Below, piece after piece: positions 48,038-59,316 of a DNA stretch of 64,000 nucleotides. Source of the DNA: Symbiodinium microadriaticum (lineage: Eukaryota > Sar > Dinophyceae > Suessiales > Symbiodiniaceae). The position numbers were made by a program, and so were the translations under genes. The DNA lies in the NCBI GenBank assembly GCA_001939145.1, contig LSRX01000056.1, forward strand, positions 735,378 through 799,377. The letters run 5' to 3'. Below the pieces are notes generated by a model. That model was not told where the DNA came from. It worked only from the letters and a program-made list of their open reading frames with translations, and did not search any database. The stretch's first letter is position 1. The number at the start of each line of letters is the position of its first letter.

Positions 48038-48290
48038 ATGTGCGATGGTTGCATGGAGCAGCCAAGAATGCGCCATGGTTGGAAAAACTCAAGGAGAAAC
48101 CCAACTCATGTGCCATGGTTACATGGAGAAACTCGGTTCATGTGCGGTGGTTACATGGAGAAGCCCAGCTCAACAAATATACGTAGGTTATATGGGGGCA
48201 TGACGGCTATATAGTGGTTATGTCAGGCAATCTCGGGGTCAGAAAGGGGTTAGATGCGGGTTATATAGGGGTTCCGAGGGTTATCCGAAG
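48038..48290. repeat. Two short repeat arrays, copy B
   Basis: Counterpart of 35676-35935: units around GTGCGGTGGTTACATGGAGA, then GGTTATATAGGGG-like units. Confidence 0.75.
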
Positions 48291-49438
48291 ATTTTATGGG
48301 GGTGTTGACTTTCCATAGTTTGGCCGAGCCACCTCCTATACCCCAGCCTAGGCCCTAGACGAAAGTCCTTTTATCTCAGAATCCCAAAACCAATATCCCT
48401 CAGCTGACACCCTTCAAAGCCACAGCCTCTTAAAGAGCGACCCAGAAATTCAAGTGCCAACATAAACCAACATAAACGCCTGAATACTTACCAATATTAG
48501 TTCATAGTCTAGCATACCCCAAACACTTTATTCTAACTTTTAAGGCCATTGGAATCATGGGGTATCATAGTGTAATATACCCAAAAACATTATCCTAAAA
48601 TTTGAGGCCCTGCTATATCAACTGACTTAAACCTGTAGGCTTCAGCGTTTTGACCTTGATTTTGCACAACTTCATTGTTTGGTGCTTGACTTGAGACGGC
48701 TGGATGGTCTGCAATCCGGGTAGGGTTTGCAACACAGGGTTTGTCGTTTATAGCTGTTGGTTTTGGAAGCAAGCCACAAACGCAGCACGCTCGGATGGGG
48801 GCTTGTAAGTGGGGGCTTGATGATGTGTGTAGTGCACTAGGGAGCCCTAGCTGCTGTGTAATTTCGAGAAATTTGTGGGATACTATTTCTAGTACAGTCG
48901 AGCCCCTAGACCCTAAAGCCTTTAAACACCTTGGAACCTTAAAGCCCGACATAGAATTCTGAAGCCGCAAGACCCCATCAGTTCCAAGCCCGAAAACCCG
49001 TAGAAGCGTCCCAGATCAGGCATAAACGGCATTCAAACAGCCATGTGAGCCCTCCCAAGTAGAACGCTGGCAGGCTAGACTTCTGCCGCCGGCAACGACA
49101 CTCGCAAGGCCGCGGGCCTAAGTCTAGTTGACAAGCCCGGGCACAGGTTGCGGAGTTCGGGTTCACGGTATTTTTGGGGTTTCGAGCCCCTGAACACAAA
49201 AAGTCAGAGGGTCTGGCATTTGTGAGGCGCAGGGTCTGAGCATTGAAAGCTTGAGAATGAATTGCTTGAGTGTTGCTGGACTTCTTCGGTTCTAGACCCT
49301 GCTGCCGTGGCATTTCGGAGCCGTGTCCGGGGCTTTCGGGCACGTGCTTACCACAGCTCAGTGTTGGGTGCCGGTCTTGTTGCGAAGGCATTGTCATCGC
49401 GCAGCACTTGAGGTTCATCAGAAACCAAGGTAGCAATC

Positions 49439-50625
49439 ATGGTGGCTGGAGTGGAGCTCCAGCAAAAGTTACTTCAACGGCTGCGGATGCTGCCAGGAGA
49501 GGCTCCGCAGGCGCAGACAGATGTTGACAAAAAGCCAAGCCCGTTGAAATCCTCGCCTGACGAAGGTCGCTTGGAGGAGTTGTTTGGCGAGGAGGCCAGG
49601 CTCCGACAACAGGTCCTAGATGCCAGGAAGCAGAGAGATGCGGCCAGGACGAGACGCCGCCAGATAGAGAAGGAGTCGCTTGGCCACCACAGCAACACGG
49701 CCAAGGAGATCGCCAGCTACCACTGCCAGCTGCAATCCCTGCAGAATGACATTACCATGAACAACAGCAATGTCGTAAAACCATCCTGAACAAAGAGAGC
49801 CAGCAGCTGCAGGCTAGGAAGCTGAAAGAGGAGGCCGCGTTGTGCAAAGCACAGAAGGCCCAGCTCGTTGCTGCCGTGGAGACGGAAACAAAGAGTGTGG
49901 CTGCGCTCCGGGCAGAGGTGAAGACCTGGGAGCAACGCCTGAAAGAGGTGTTGGAAAGGAAGGTCGTGGCGGAGGCGGAGGCCATGGAGAGGAGGATGTC
50001 GAAAGCAGCGGGTGAAAACGACGAGACGGTGCCGAAGTTCACCTTGACCAGTGACGGCGACCATGGGGAGGAGGACGAGGAGGAAGAACAAGGCAACATC
50101 ATGGACGACTTAGAACTCTCCTACGAGGGCTTGGAGTTGTCGTCATTGATGCCACTTCCCTCAGCAGTCCGGCTGGCCGCGGGCCACATCTCCGACCACG
50201 AGGCGTTGTCGAAGGTAGACATCCCGGAAACGGGCTTCCTGGAGCGAGGAGGTGTGGAATTCGGCCGTTGGACACGGCCATCTCCCAGTGGGAACGCAGA
50301 GTGGACGGAGGAAGAGCTGGAAGCGGAGTACGGCGAGCACCTCCGTAACTTGGAGAAAGTCCTTCTGGGACTTCGCCAGGAGCAGGCAGAGCAAGCGGAG
50401 GAGCGACGCTGCCAGTCGCGGCTCGCCGCCCTCAAGCAGAAGAAAAAGGAGGAGGCCGCAGCGGCAGCAGCTGCTGCGCAAAATCGTTTTCCCTGGAGCC
50501 TTGGGAAGTGGATGAGGCAGGAGAAGGCCGAGGCCCCGACGCCGAAGGTGTCGGTGGTGTCCGGCTTCCGCGCTTTTTCGCCGTATGCGGCAGTCTGTCG
50601 TAAGTACACAGCGCTCGCAGTTTGA
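49439..50625 (+). pseudogene. Coiled-coil gene copy 3, frame broken mid-gene
   Basis: Starts MVAGVELQQKLLQRLRML and follows copy 2 to QNDITMNN. About 22 bases (GCAGGAGTTCAATGTGCTGC region) are then missing and AACCATCCTG is inserted after TGTCGTAA, giving a stop at 49789. The second half (49840-50625) is open in another frame and ends with the same FSPYAAVCRKYTALAV tail as copy 2. It lacks the fold-back insertion of copy 1. No introns. Confidence 0.8.
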
Positions 50626-52935
50626 AGCGAGTGCTCTGCACTGCACGCCGTCATGGTCGCACAGCTTAGCTAAGGTGATTAGGCTTTGTCGTTCTTCGCT
50701 TTCTACACGTGCAAGCGGTCCACCAATGCGCATTCGTCCGCCAAGAATCAAAGCCGACTTGCGAGCTCAAGCTTTGCTTTTTGTGCCGGACTACTTCTAA
50801 CTCGCAGCATCGAAACTAGATAGAGGCATGAAGTTGGCAGGCGTGGCTGAAGCATACATAGCAGGCAGGCAGAGTGCCGTTTCGACTGCCAGCATTGCTC
50901 CTCGTTGCATGCTATGTAGCACCATTTTTGTGGGGTTGTAGAAGGCTCCAATGACGGAGTCAGACGGTCACCCTCGGAATCACACAGACCACGAAGCGTC
51001 CCCAGGCCGGCGGTGCCCAACAGGTCACCCCGAGCAGGCCAGGCCACCGAGCGGCTATTGGAGAGTGCCGAGTCCAGAGTTGTGGTGTTCAGAACTGGGG
51101 GGTTTAGGGTTTAGGGATGCTTAAGGTGTGAGCGTTCAGTCTTGGGGGTTTTGGGTTAAAAGGATTTTCAGGTGTTAGGCTTCAATGGCAGGGGGTTTTG
51201 GGGTGAAGGTTCGTGTTGTTGGGAGATAGTGCAGTGTTCAGGTTCACAGTATCGGGTTCCAAGGTGCAGGGCTTTGTGTCAAAGGTATAAAGCCCTGGTC
51301 ATACTGCGACTGGCTTGAAGGGCTCTTCGAATTTGGGGTGGACCGATGCTGATAACGACCTGCAACATGTGGGGTGCGATGGGTGAATTGAATCAAACAC
51401 TCCACAAGCCTGCTCTGATTGCTTGCTAAATAGCCCGCAATGCCCTCAGCCCCTCAATGCCTATAAACTCCCATAAACCTTAATTCCCAAGACTCCAAGG
51501 GATGACTTGCCAAGGGCATCCGTCCTTTATACGCTCAAGGTTTAGGGCTGAATACTTTGCGGAGCGATGTCAGTGTCACATCTGCAGTGGTATGCCAGAG
51601 CCATGAGAAGGATCCCAAGACTGCGACTTCTGGTGACTCTGATTCCCTAAAGCCTAAAGCCCTAAACCCAGCCGATCCCAACAGCCGGAATTCCCATACC
51701 AGGCGCTGCTGGGATCCGTACGGCGCTGAACCTCCCACAGCCCTAGACCTTCAACCCCTGATACCCTTATCCGAAGGGCCCTAGCTAAGCGGCCTAAGCG
51801 ACAGGAGCAGGATCAACATCTCCCGCATCGAAGATTGGAATGTCGATCTGGACACGTGCCTTTGCAGGCCCGAAATACGATTGGCCTGATCCGTTCTCTA
51901 GCTGTTTCTATGCTGGTTCAATTAGGGTATCGACGTCTTAAGGGTTTTTTTAGGGTTAACGGTTTAATGGGGCTTGGGGCGTCGTTGGTTTTCGGGAAAT
52001 CTTTCGTTGTATTCTTAAAATGGCACAGGAATTGCAACCACCAAGACAGCCCAGTCAATGTTTGAGGTGCCCTGACAGCCGTAGTTGTTTCCGGTGATCA
52101 GGACCTAAACCTCCGCAAATCCAAGAGGTTCGGGACCCTGACCCTGAAAAGCCTGAGCTCCTAGCCCAAAAAAACCGAAGCTTGAAGCCCAAACAGAGAC
52201 CGAAGCCCTTTCCCCGAGTTCCTAAACCCGAAACCCGAGTTCCTGACTCCCAGAATCCGAAACCCTGCGCCGGAGCCAGAGGGTCCTTCATCGAATTTGG
52301 GGCTCTGAGGGTCTTCATACTAGTGCTTCAAGGCAGCTCCGTGGCCCACCTCTTCTCCCAACCCCGGTCTTTCGGCGCTGACATATTTCTAGTCAGTAGC
52401 ATCTCCATGCGGCTGAAGGTGAAGATGTGGGTCAAAGTCTAACGGTGCTTAGATTGCGCGTTTCGGCTTTGTTGGGTTCAGGATGTCTTAGTTTGACTAC
52501 GTCTTTATCAGTACTCCGACCCGATAGTATAGCACCATCATGACGTTTCGCGTCAGCACCTCAACGTCGCCTCAGGCTTGGTGGGGAAGCTGACCGGTCC
52601 GAAGCGCGTCGGGCTCTTCGAGACGGAAAACTTCGATGCCAGGCACACCATACAGAGCGGTGCCACAGTCCTTCGGGCGTCTGCTGGGCTCCCGGGATTC
52701 GACCTGGTGGACGCTGGTTCCTCTTCGAGACCTTCCTGAAAGAGCGGGCTGCGGAACCAGTCCGAAGACAACGTAGCCAGGCTTTGCGACCCGGCCTTCC
52801 ACCCAGCCGGCTGATTGCAACAGACCAAGATGCATCAAGAGATCCCAACTTCTTCCCGGTGCTGCGAACTTCAGACTTGGCACTGTGGAGGTCTGTCTAC
52901 CCTGGCCCTCAACCGACTGATGTCCGCGGCTGCAG

Positions 52936-53319
52936 TCGGAAGCCGAAGGCATCGACGACGTCTTCGTGGGAAAGGGCTCTCCGCCGGTCGGCCACCTGCT
53001 TGACGATATGTGTCGTTTTCGACAGATGCGGCTGCGGCAGCAGTCGCACTAGAAGGCTGCTGACAATTTGTTCATCACTGCCGTGGTTCACAACCTTTAC
53101 CACCGGTTCCTGTTATTGGCTCCTGTCGCATACGAGCTGCTGCAGATTCCTAGCGAAGGAACAGCACTCTCAGCTTGTTTATTTGCTGGACTTGGGCCAC
53201 GGGGCGGTGATGATGTTGCTGTGAGATTTCCGTCATACCGTAGACATGCAACTGCCGAGGTCTATTTCGGAGGTAAAAAATTGCACGCTCCCTGTGTCTG
53301 CTATGCGTTCCATGTCTGA
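52936..53319 (+). pseudogene. Coding-like frame interrupted by one TAG
   Basis: After GGCTGCAG (52935) the plus strand reads EAEGIDDVFVGKGSPPVGH and DDMCRFRQMRLRQQSH, then TAG at 53050-53052. It continues in the same frame as KAADNLFITAVVHNLYHRF and LAPVAYELLQIPSEGTALS to a TGA at 53319. The stop sits where a CAG would fit (QQSH-stop-KAAD). Either it is a nonsense mutation or CACTAG is an acceptor after an unseen intron. No family was recognised. Confidence 0.45.
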
Positions 53320-53523
53320 TGACGGACTTGGAACATCCATTGCAGGAGCATTAGGAGCATTGGCAGAGGTCACGTGGGTCGGAATGCACCTAGCACAACC
53401 AAACTGCGTAGTCCAATATAGCCCTTAGCATTGGAGCTGAGGTCAATGCGTCCTTGCTATCCTGCGTAGCTGAGTGGGGCTTATCAGAAGTTGTGTAGAC
53501 CTGGTCATACTCCCGTGCTCGCA

Positions 53524-54107
53524 ATGTCGCCCCAATGCAAACACTGCAAAGAGCCCCTGGGAGACGAGCCCTTCGAGCATGAGGCGAGTGGGATTGCACG
53601 CATTGAGTTTGAAGACCTCAACGCGAATCAGCACTTGGGCTGCCTGGACCCTCGGCTTTCATGGTGGGTATTTGGTATTGTCTGGCTGTTGTTCTGAAAG
53701 AGTGGCTGCAGGATGTACTCAGTCTCCAGAGGGCAGCAGAGTTAGAGCTGAGGAGGCAGCTTGTCTCGCGAAGCCGACCGTTCCCTACGAAGAGCGCGTT
53801 GTGAAGGAGCTTGGCCAGGTCTCAGGCAACAGGTGGGGAATTCCGAAAAGTTTGTTGGGTTTCTTTTTGCCCTTTGGCGGGATATCTCACGAGGAGATAC
53901 TTCATGTTTGGCAAGCGCGACTGCACAAGACTGCACCAGGATTTCAGGTTTGGAGATTGCAGTTGCCAACGACTCAGGCAGTTTCTGTTTCATGGTACTT
54001 CAGCCAAAATAGGTGGTTCTGCAATCTGCAGTGTGGGGTTCAAGGCTGAGTGCTCCGGGTGCGATGTGTGTCAGCGAGATTCCTCTTCCATTTTAGGGGC
54101 GTGACTT
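53524..54107 (+). CDS. Cys-rich protein, multi-exon, function unknown
   Basis: The first exon starts with ATG at 53524 (MSPQCKHCKEPLGDEPFEHE ... DPRLSWW) and leaves through GTATTTGG at 53668. A second, 53756-53818, starts in phase 0 after GAGGAG, reads AKPTVPYEERVVKELGQ and ends at GTCTCAGG. A third, about 53840-54107, reads GKRDCTRLHQDFRFGDCSC, QFLFHGTSAKI and CSGCDVCQRDSSS and ends in TGA. The Cys pairs (CKHC, CSC, CSGC, DVC) suggest a small metal-binding fold, but spacing does not match CCCH or RING patterns I know. The phase into the third exon was not settled. The TAG-interrupted frame at 52936 may belong to the same gene. Confidence 0.4.
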
Positions 54108-56385
54108 TGGCAGCTTCTGTTCGCGAAGCAGCTCGAAAGGTCTGTCCTATCTTGGACTCTGCAAAAGCTTTCTGTTGAGGAACGCGACGTCTTACGTGAC
54201 GTGGATGGAGTTTCATAGAGAGCTAAAGCTAAGGAGCTAAGGCCATGCCCGCATGTGCTCCGTTACATACCAGTTGATGGTATAAATTATGAATCCAGCA
54301 TTACCTTAAGGACCCAATAATCTAGGTATATTCCGTATTATGGGTAATGCAGGATTTCATGGACTGTACTTCACGCAGCACTACCTACCACAGGCTTCAT
54401 CAAGACACTCGCACCCCAAGCTAGCCTTGATTGAGCCTTTTTGGGCAGGCCGAACAGCTGCATCAACGCCAAGACTGTCAACAAGGACTCAGCACCTGCC
54501 CCTGCTCCCCCCCCTCAAGCCCAGATTTGTCTTTAGCACCATCCACCTAGATACCTCCTGAGGTCCGACCCCAGCTACACCCACCCTCTTTCCAAACCCC
54601 GAAATGCTCAGCCCTGCCCTGCTGGCTACCACTAAAGCGGTTTTCTCCCTTGGTCTCTTTGCAGTTTTGATCGTCGGAGGACTACATACAGCAGATGAAG
54701 AAAGCCAATGCTCCTTCACGGGCCTCGGTGGCCGGGCAGTTGCTCAGATTCTACTTGGGACAACTTTCGATGTGAGGTGAACTCTGACGATGCGCGCGTT
54801 GTTAGGTTCAGTATACGTCCCCTCGTCCTCAGATCTGCAAACTGAGAATCTTGGGGTACCCCAGACCCGTGAAATTCGAGTTTTAATGCTCACTTTCATG
54901 AGTCATGAGCCCGAGAAGTTCGAATCCGCTTGATGGGATGTCACAGCCGAGGCCAGGCCTCAACTATATCCTGGACGAGGGGCTGCTGGAGTTTGGAGCT
55001 ACCTCCATGTTGCAGGAGGGAGTTTGAGGGCAGGTTCGGCAATGACGGGGGCAGCAGTAGCAGCAGCAGCAGCAGGGGAGCAGGGGAGCAGCAGCACCAG
55101 GACCACCGGCAGCGCCAGGAGCAGCACTAGCAGCCTAGGTGCACAACCCCGAAGTGAGGACCTTCCCTTACCACAACTAGGGATGCGGTGTAACGCCGAG
55201 CAGGTGTCGACCCGCTTCAACATCCGCCAAGCGGGCTTGAAGCGGGAGAACACTGACCAGGCAGGCCGACGGGGTGCTGTCAGCTTAGGGTTTACGGGTT
55301 TAGGGTTTAGGATGCAGGCGGGTTTGAAGCTTTGCCCTTCAACACATCCTGTCAGCCTCAAGCCAACAATTCAAGGATGATGCTAATGGAATCCAGGGTC
55401 AGTGAGTCTGTTGTTTCGTTCTACTGATTCTACTAAAAAGCACTGCTGAAGATTAACCAGCTCGAGACGCTTTGGCCACTGACCTACCTGATTCTTGTTC
55501 TTCTCAGCACTTTTTGTCAACCAAATAAGTTTGGGACGTCACTTGTAAAAAGGCCTGTGAATCCAGAACCGTGTCCGAATAGTCTAGGAGGAGGAAGGCT
55601 CATCGATCTCACCAGCCTTGAGAAAAGCACTGACGCATCGTCAATAATCCGGCACCTTCTGCATTCATTCGTGCTCGCGGCTCTTCTTGAGTCTCAAACA
55701 GCTAGCCGTTCAAGCCGTACCTCCTGAGCCAGACAGTAGGCTACCTTCAAGATCACACATGGGCCCAACAATTTCGATGTAAACTTGCAGCTTTCTTGCG
55801 CCCCTTTACTTCAACATGCGCCAGGCAATGGCCTGTGGATGTGTCGTTGGACCTGCACGTGCCTCCTTCTCTATGTTCCGCCGCGAAGTGCTGGGAGAGG
55901 GCGATGGCGAGGTGAGCATGTTCTAAGGAAGGAGCAGGTGTTTGTATTTTGGCGCTGTGTCACCAAACAAGGGTTTGGCTGGTTGATGACGTTCAGGTTT
56001 TGAGTTGGGATTTTCGGGTTTGGTCTGGCCAGCTACAGCAGGAGGGCAAGGCAACTGGCGTTCTGAGGGCGGGGGCTTACTGCAAGGTAGAACATCCAGA
56101 AGAAGTGAGTTTCTTGGCCACTTGACCCACGGATCATGCGTCGTCTCTTGTAGAACAGCAGGTGAAGAGCCTGGGAGAGTTTGAGATGGCCGTCGTGCGG
56201 GCATCGGACAGCAGTTCTGTGCTTTTGTGGGACGAGGCGAGCGCGTTGACTATGGAACATGGGGACATCCACCTGATGGAATGCTGGAAGGATGTTGGCT
56301 TTTGGGGAATCTTGGCTGGGTGTTCTGAGCTCTGTATGTAGAATACATGATAAGCAAACACAAATACAAAGTACACCTGTGCAGA
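54108..56385. other. No gene called; contains CAG-rich and telomere-like bits
   Basis: 55045-55135 is rich in CAG units (frames of S/Q/A repeats in all readings). 55286-55312 contains TTAGGGTTTACGGGTTTAGGG. Frames elsewhere are short and lack exon signs. Confidence 0.4.
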
Positions 56386-56389
56386 CATA

Positions 56390-56544
56390 GATGTATGTAT
56401 GTATGTATGTATGTATGTATATATATACAGACATACAGATATGCACATGCACATGTACATATACACAAACATATCCATACCCATATACATATTCATATAC
56501 ATATACATGTACGTATACATATACATATTAATATACATACATAT

Positions 56545-56594
<50 letters not shown>

Positions 56595-56600
56595 ATATGG
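56390..56600. repeat. Compound (GTAT)n/(CATA)n/(TA)n microsatellite
   Basis: GTAT units, then ACATATAC/ACATGC variants, then TA runs up to about 56598. Confidence 0.95.
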
Positions 56601-56774
56601 TACCCCCGAGACCTACCTCCAAAGCCTGTTTACATCACATTGCCATGAACTATACACGATTCTGCCTACTTTGTACATATATTTACATACAGCTGTACAT
56701 CTTTGTGTGCTCTAATGTATTTTTTGTGAGCATGTCTTGTGTTTCTTAGTAGCAAATACCAGCATTAAAACGGG

Positions 56775-57240
56775 CATTGAAAACTTGAACTTCAGTTCAG
56801 CCAGGCCCGTGGAACCAAGAACCGAGAACCAAGATGCCCAGGACTCTTGAATTTTGAACCTTGGTTCCTCTGGCCCGGGTGCATTATGGCATTGAAGTTC
56901 AATTTTTCAATGCAGATCGCAGCCAGACAACTAAGATTCAAGAATGCTGGGCATCTTGGTTCCTGGGGCCCGGGCGCATTGAAGTTCAGTTTTTGAAGGC
57001 AAATTTCAATGCAGCCAGACCGCTGGAACCAAGAACCAAGATTCAACAGTCCTGGGCATCTTGGTTCCTGGTTCTCGGTTCCTGGGGCCCGGGCGCATTG
57101 AAGTCAAAATTTTCAATGCAGATCTCAATGCAGACTAATCACTAATCCTCGGAAACACGATCCAAGATTCAAGAGTCCTGAGCATCGTGGTTCTTGGTTC
57201 CACGGGTTTGGAACCAGTTTCAATGCAGACACGCCGGTGG
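56775..57240. repeat. Cluster of inverted and direct repeats (GGAACCAAGAACC)
   Basis: Words such as GGAACCAAGAACC and its reverse complement GGTTCTTGGTTCC, TGGGCATCTTGGTTCCTGG, GGCCCGGGCGCATTGAAGT and TTTCAATGCAGA recur three to five times, with both orientations of the GGAACCAAG part next to each other. No coding frame is supported. Confidence 0.85.
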
Positions 57241-57599
57241 GAACCATCTAACTATTGTTGATTATCATGCTCGATATCGCATATCACATCCTACATATCT
57301 GTAGGAGTATGTTAATTATACTACCATAACACACGTCGGTTTTTCATGTTCTCTGTCTCATGGTCACTGCGGCAGTGAAAGGTCAGAGCATGAGGGAACA
57401 GGTTGCTGTGCATGACGGATGGATAGCGCGATAAAATATGTCTGACATCCCAAGCTGCACTCGATCGAAAGCCGGCGCTCCTGTACTCCTAACTCCCCCA
57501 CTGTCCTTGTGATCAGGTCGGGGCGTCTCTTCCTGGGAAACATCGAGGGCCCCATATATGATACCCCCTGTCCAAATGCGTGTATATATATATATATAT

Positions 57600-59050
57600 A
57601 TAAGTACGTACACATACACAGACCTTATAGAGTACCTTATGGAATACCTTAAAAGATACTTCTTAGACTCCCATATAGAGTACTTCATAGAGAAGGATTT
57701 TAAATATGGAACATCGATCGGAGCCCATGGTCTGAGAATCTCCGGAAGAGTGTAGCTCATTGAGAAACGGAGTCTAAGGAGGAAATCAGGAACCTACTAG
57801 TAGAAGAATATTCGTTAAAGCACCTTATAGAATACCCCCTTTATATACCTTCAAGAATTTCATGTAAAATGCACTAGATAATACCATATTGAATATGTCC
57901 TATATGCCCTGTATATACTGTATGGAATACCTAATAGCCTATAGAATACCTTATAGAATTCCTTCCCATATATACACCCTATGGAATACTTTACATAACC
58001 TTATGGAATACCCCGTAGATACCCTATAGGATGCTCATAGAATACCTTGCGTTGCTCCTATATACCCTGTATAAGCCTTATCGAACACCATCTGGAATAC
58101 TCATAGAATGCCTTACAAAAAACCCTGTACATGATAGTCCCTGTACGGTTATCTAACATTGAGAATCCCTTGTGGAATGCCCGAAAGAAACCCTATGGAT
58201 CAGGATATCGGAGGAATCAGGAGGATCCCAAGATCTTGCAGCCTATTGAGCAAGGGATTGCAGGAATGAGGAATAATGGAGAATAGCCTGTAGAATACTT
58301 TGCAAAGTACCCTTTTTGCAAACCTTACACAATTTCATCAAAAATGCAATAATACCTTATAGAATAGCCGCTATATATACCTTGTATACCCAAGATCTGA
58401 GAGTTCCCCAGTTGAATTGTAGTTTACTGGTTAAGGGGTTCGTGTGGAGGACATGCGGAATCTAGGATCTGGGAATTCCTTGCAAAATCGAAGCTTATCT
58501 AGTAAGGGGTACATACAGAAAACAGAATCTGCATAAAATACCCTTTATTACACACCCTATAGAATTCCTTCTACAATACGTTGTGGAGTAACCCATAAAA
58601 TACTTTGTAGACTACGTACCTTATCGAATATTCTTAATTCCACCGATATACCCTACATATGCTTTATATAATACCATCTGTAATATATACCCTGTAGAAT
58701 ACCTTGTAGAAGACCGCTTATACATAATACCTCCTGTACACCTTAGGTATGCCATATAGAATACTTATACAAATGCCTTGTAGGATACCCTTTCAACCTT
58801 GCATAGAAGAGCTTTAACAAGTACCTTATAGATGGGATTTTGCATATGAAAAACCAGTCGGAGCCCAAGATCTCAGAAGTGCCCATTTGCATTCCTGCTT
58901 CTGGGTGAGAGATTCTTATGAAGAAAATCAGGAAAAAAGAGGAATATCCTTACATCTACCTTATAGACTACGCTTTTTATACACCTTCACGAATTTCATA
59001 TAGAATACACTATAGCATACATTCCATAATATGATTACAGAATACTGCAG
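57600..59050. repeat. Degenerate minisatellite, consensus near ATAGAATACCTT
   Basis: Some dozens of imperfect units of 10-14 bases (TATAGAATACCTTATAG, TATGGAATACCT, TGTAGAATACC, CATAGAATACC) over about 1.4 kb. Longer similar stretches also recur (AGTACCTTATAG...GGATTTT at 57675 and 58820; CATATAGAATACACTATAG at 58997). It is AT-rich, without coding potential, and stops sharply at about 59045 where the retroelement flank begins. Confidence 0.9.
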
Positions 59051-59316
59051 CGGAGCTGCACTGGAAAGCGTCGAGATCACAAAAGGGATCTGAAGATTGG
59101 GCTCACGCAAATCACTCACAGAACGTGTTCAGCACACTGCAGCTTTTGCACGGGAGCGCACTGCTCCGAGGTAGCCTATGGCTGGCGTCTGTTCAAGGAA
59201 AAGGGGCCCCTTATCCTGAGCCGTAAGGAAGCCCCGGGTGCATGTCACGATGAACTGTACTGACATGTTGCGACATGTTGCACCACCATAAAAAGGTTTT
59301 CAGCGTTGACATGCTG
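59051..59316. other. 3' flank of the copia-like element, possible LTR not proven
   Basis: Sequence between the pol stop and the minisatellite. It contains GGATAAGGGGCCCC (minus sense), which could be a degenerate polypurine tract, and a CAGTGCAGCTCCGCTGCAG stem. The matching 5' LTR lies outside the window, so no LTR can be defined. Confidence 0.4.

Larger units (their letters stand above)
45091..52277 (+). repeat. Large duplicated block, copy B
   Basis: Parallel to 32834-41757 with scattered differences. It has one copy of the coiled-coil gene unit instead of two, and about 130 extra bases near 45715-45845. A segment without counterpart in block A (about 51865-52240) precedes the last shared piece (CCTGACTCCCAGAATCCGAA, 52241 onward). 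Confidence 0.85.

Noticed and set aside
52572..52952. Opposing coding-like frames at 52.57-52.95 kb (minus GTALYGVPGIEVFRLEEPD, plus KRVGLFETENFDARH)
   Set aside because: Both strands look equally coding and neither has clear borders, so no gene was called.
54930..55380. Ser/Gln/Ala-rich frames at 55.0-55.4 kb
   Set aside because: Explained by CAG-rich repeat DNA and telomere-like sequence; no supporting exon borders.
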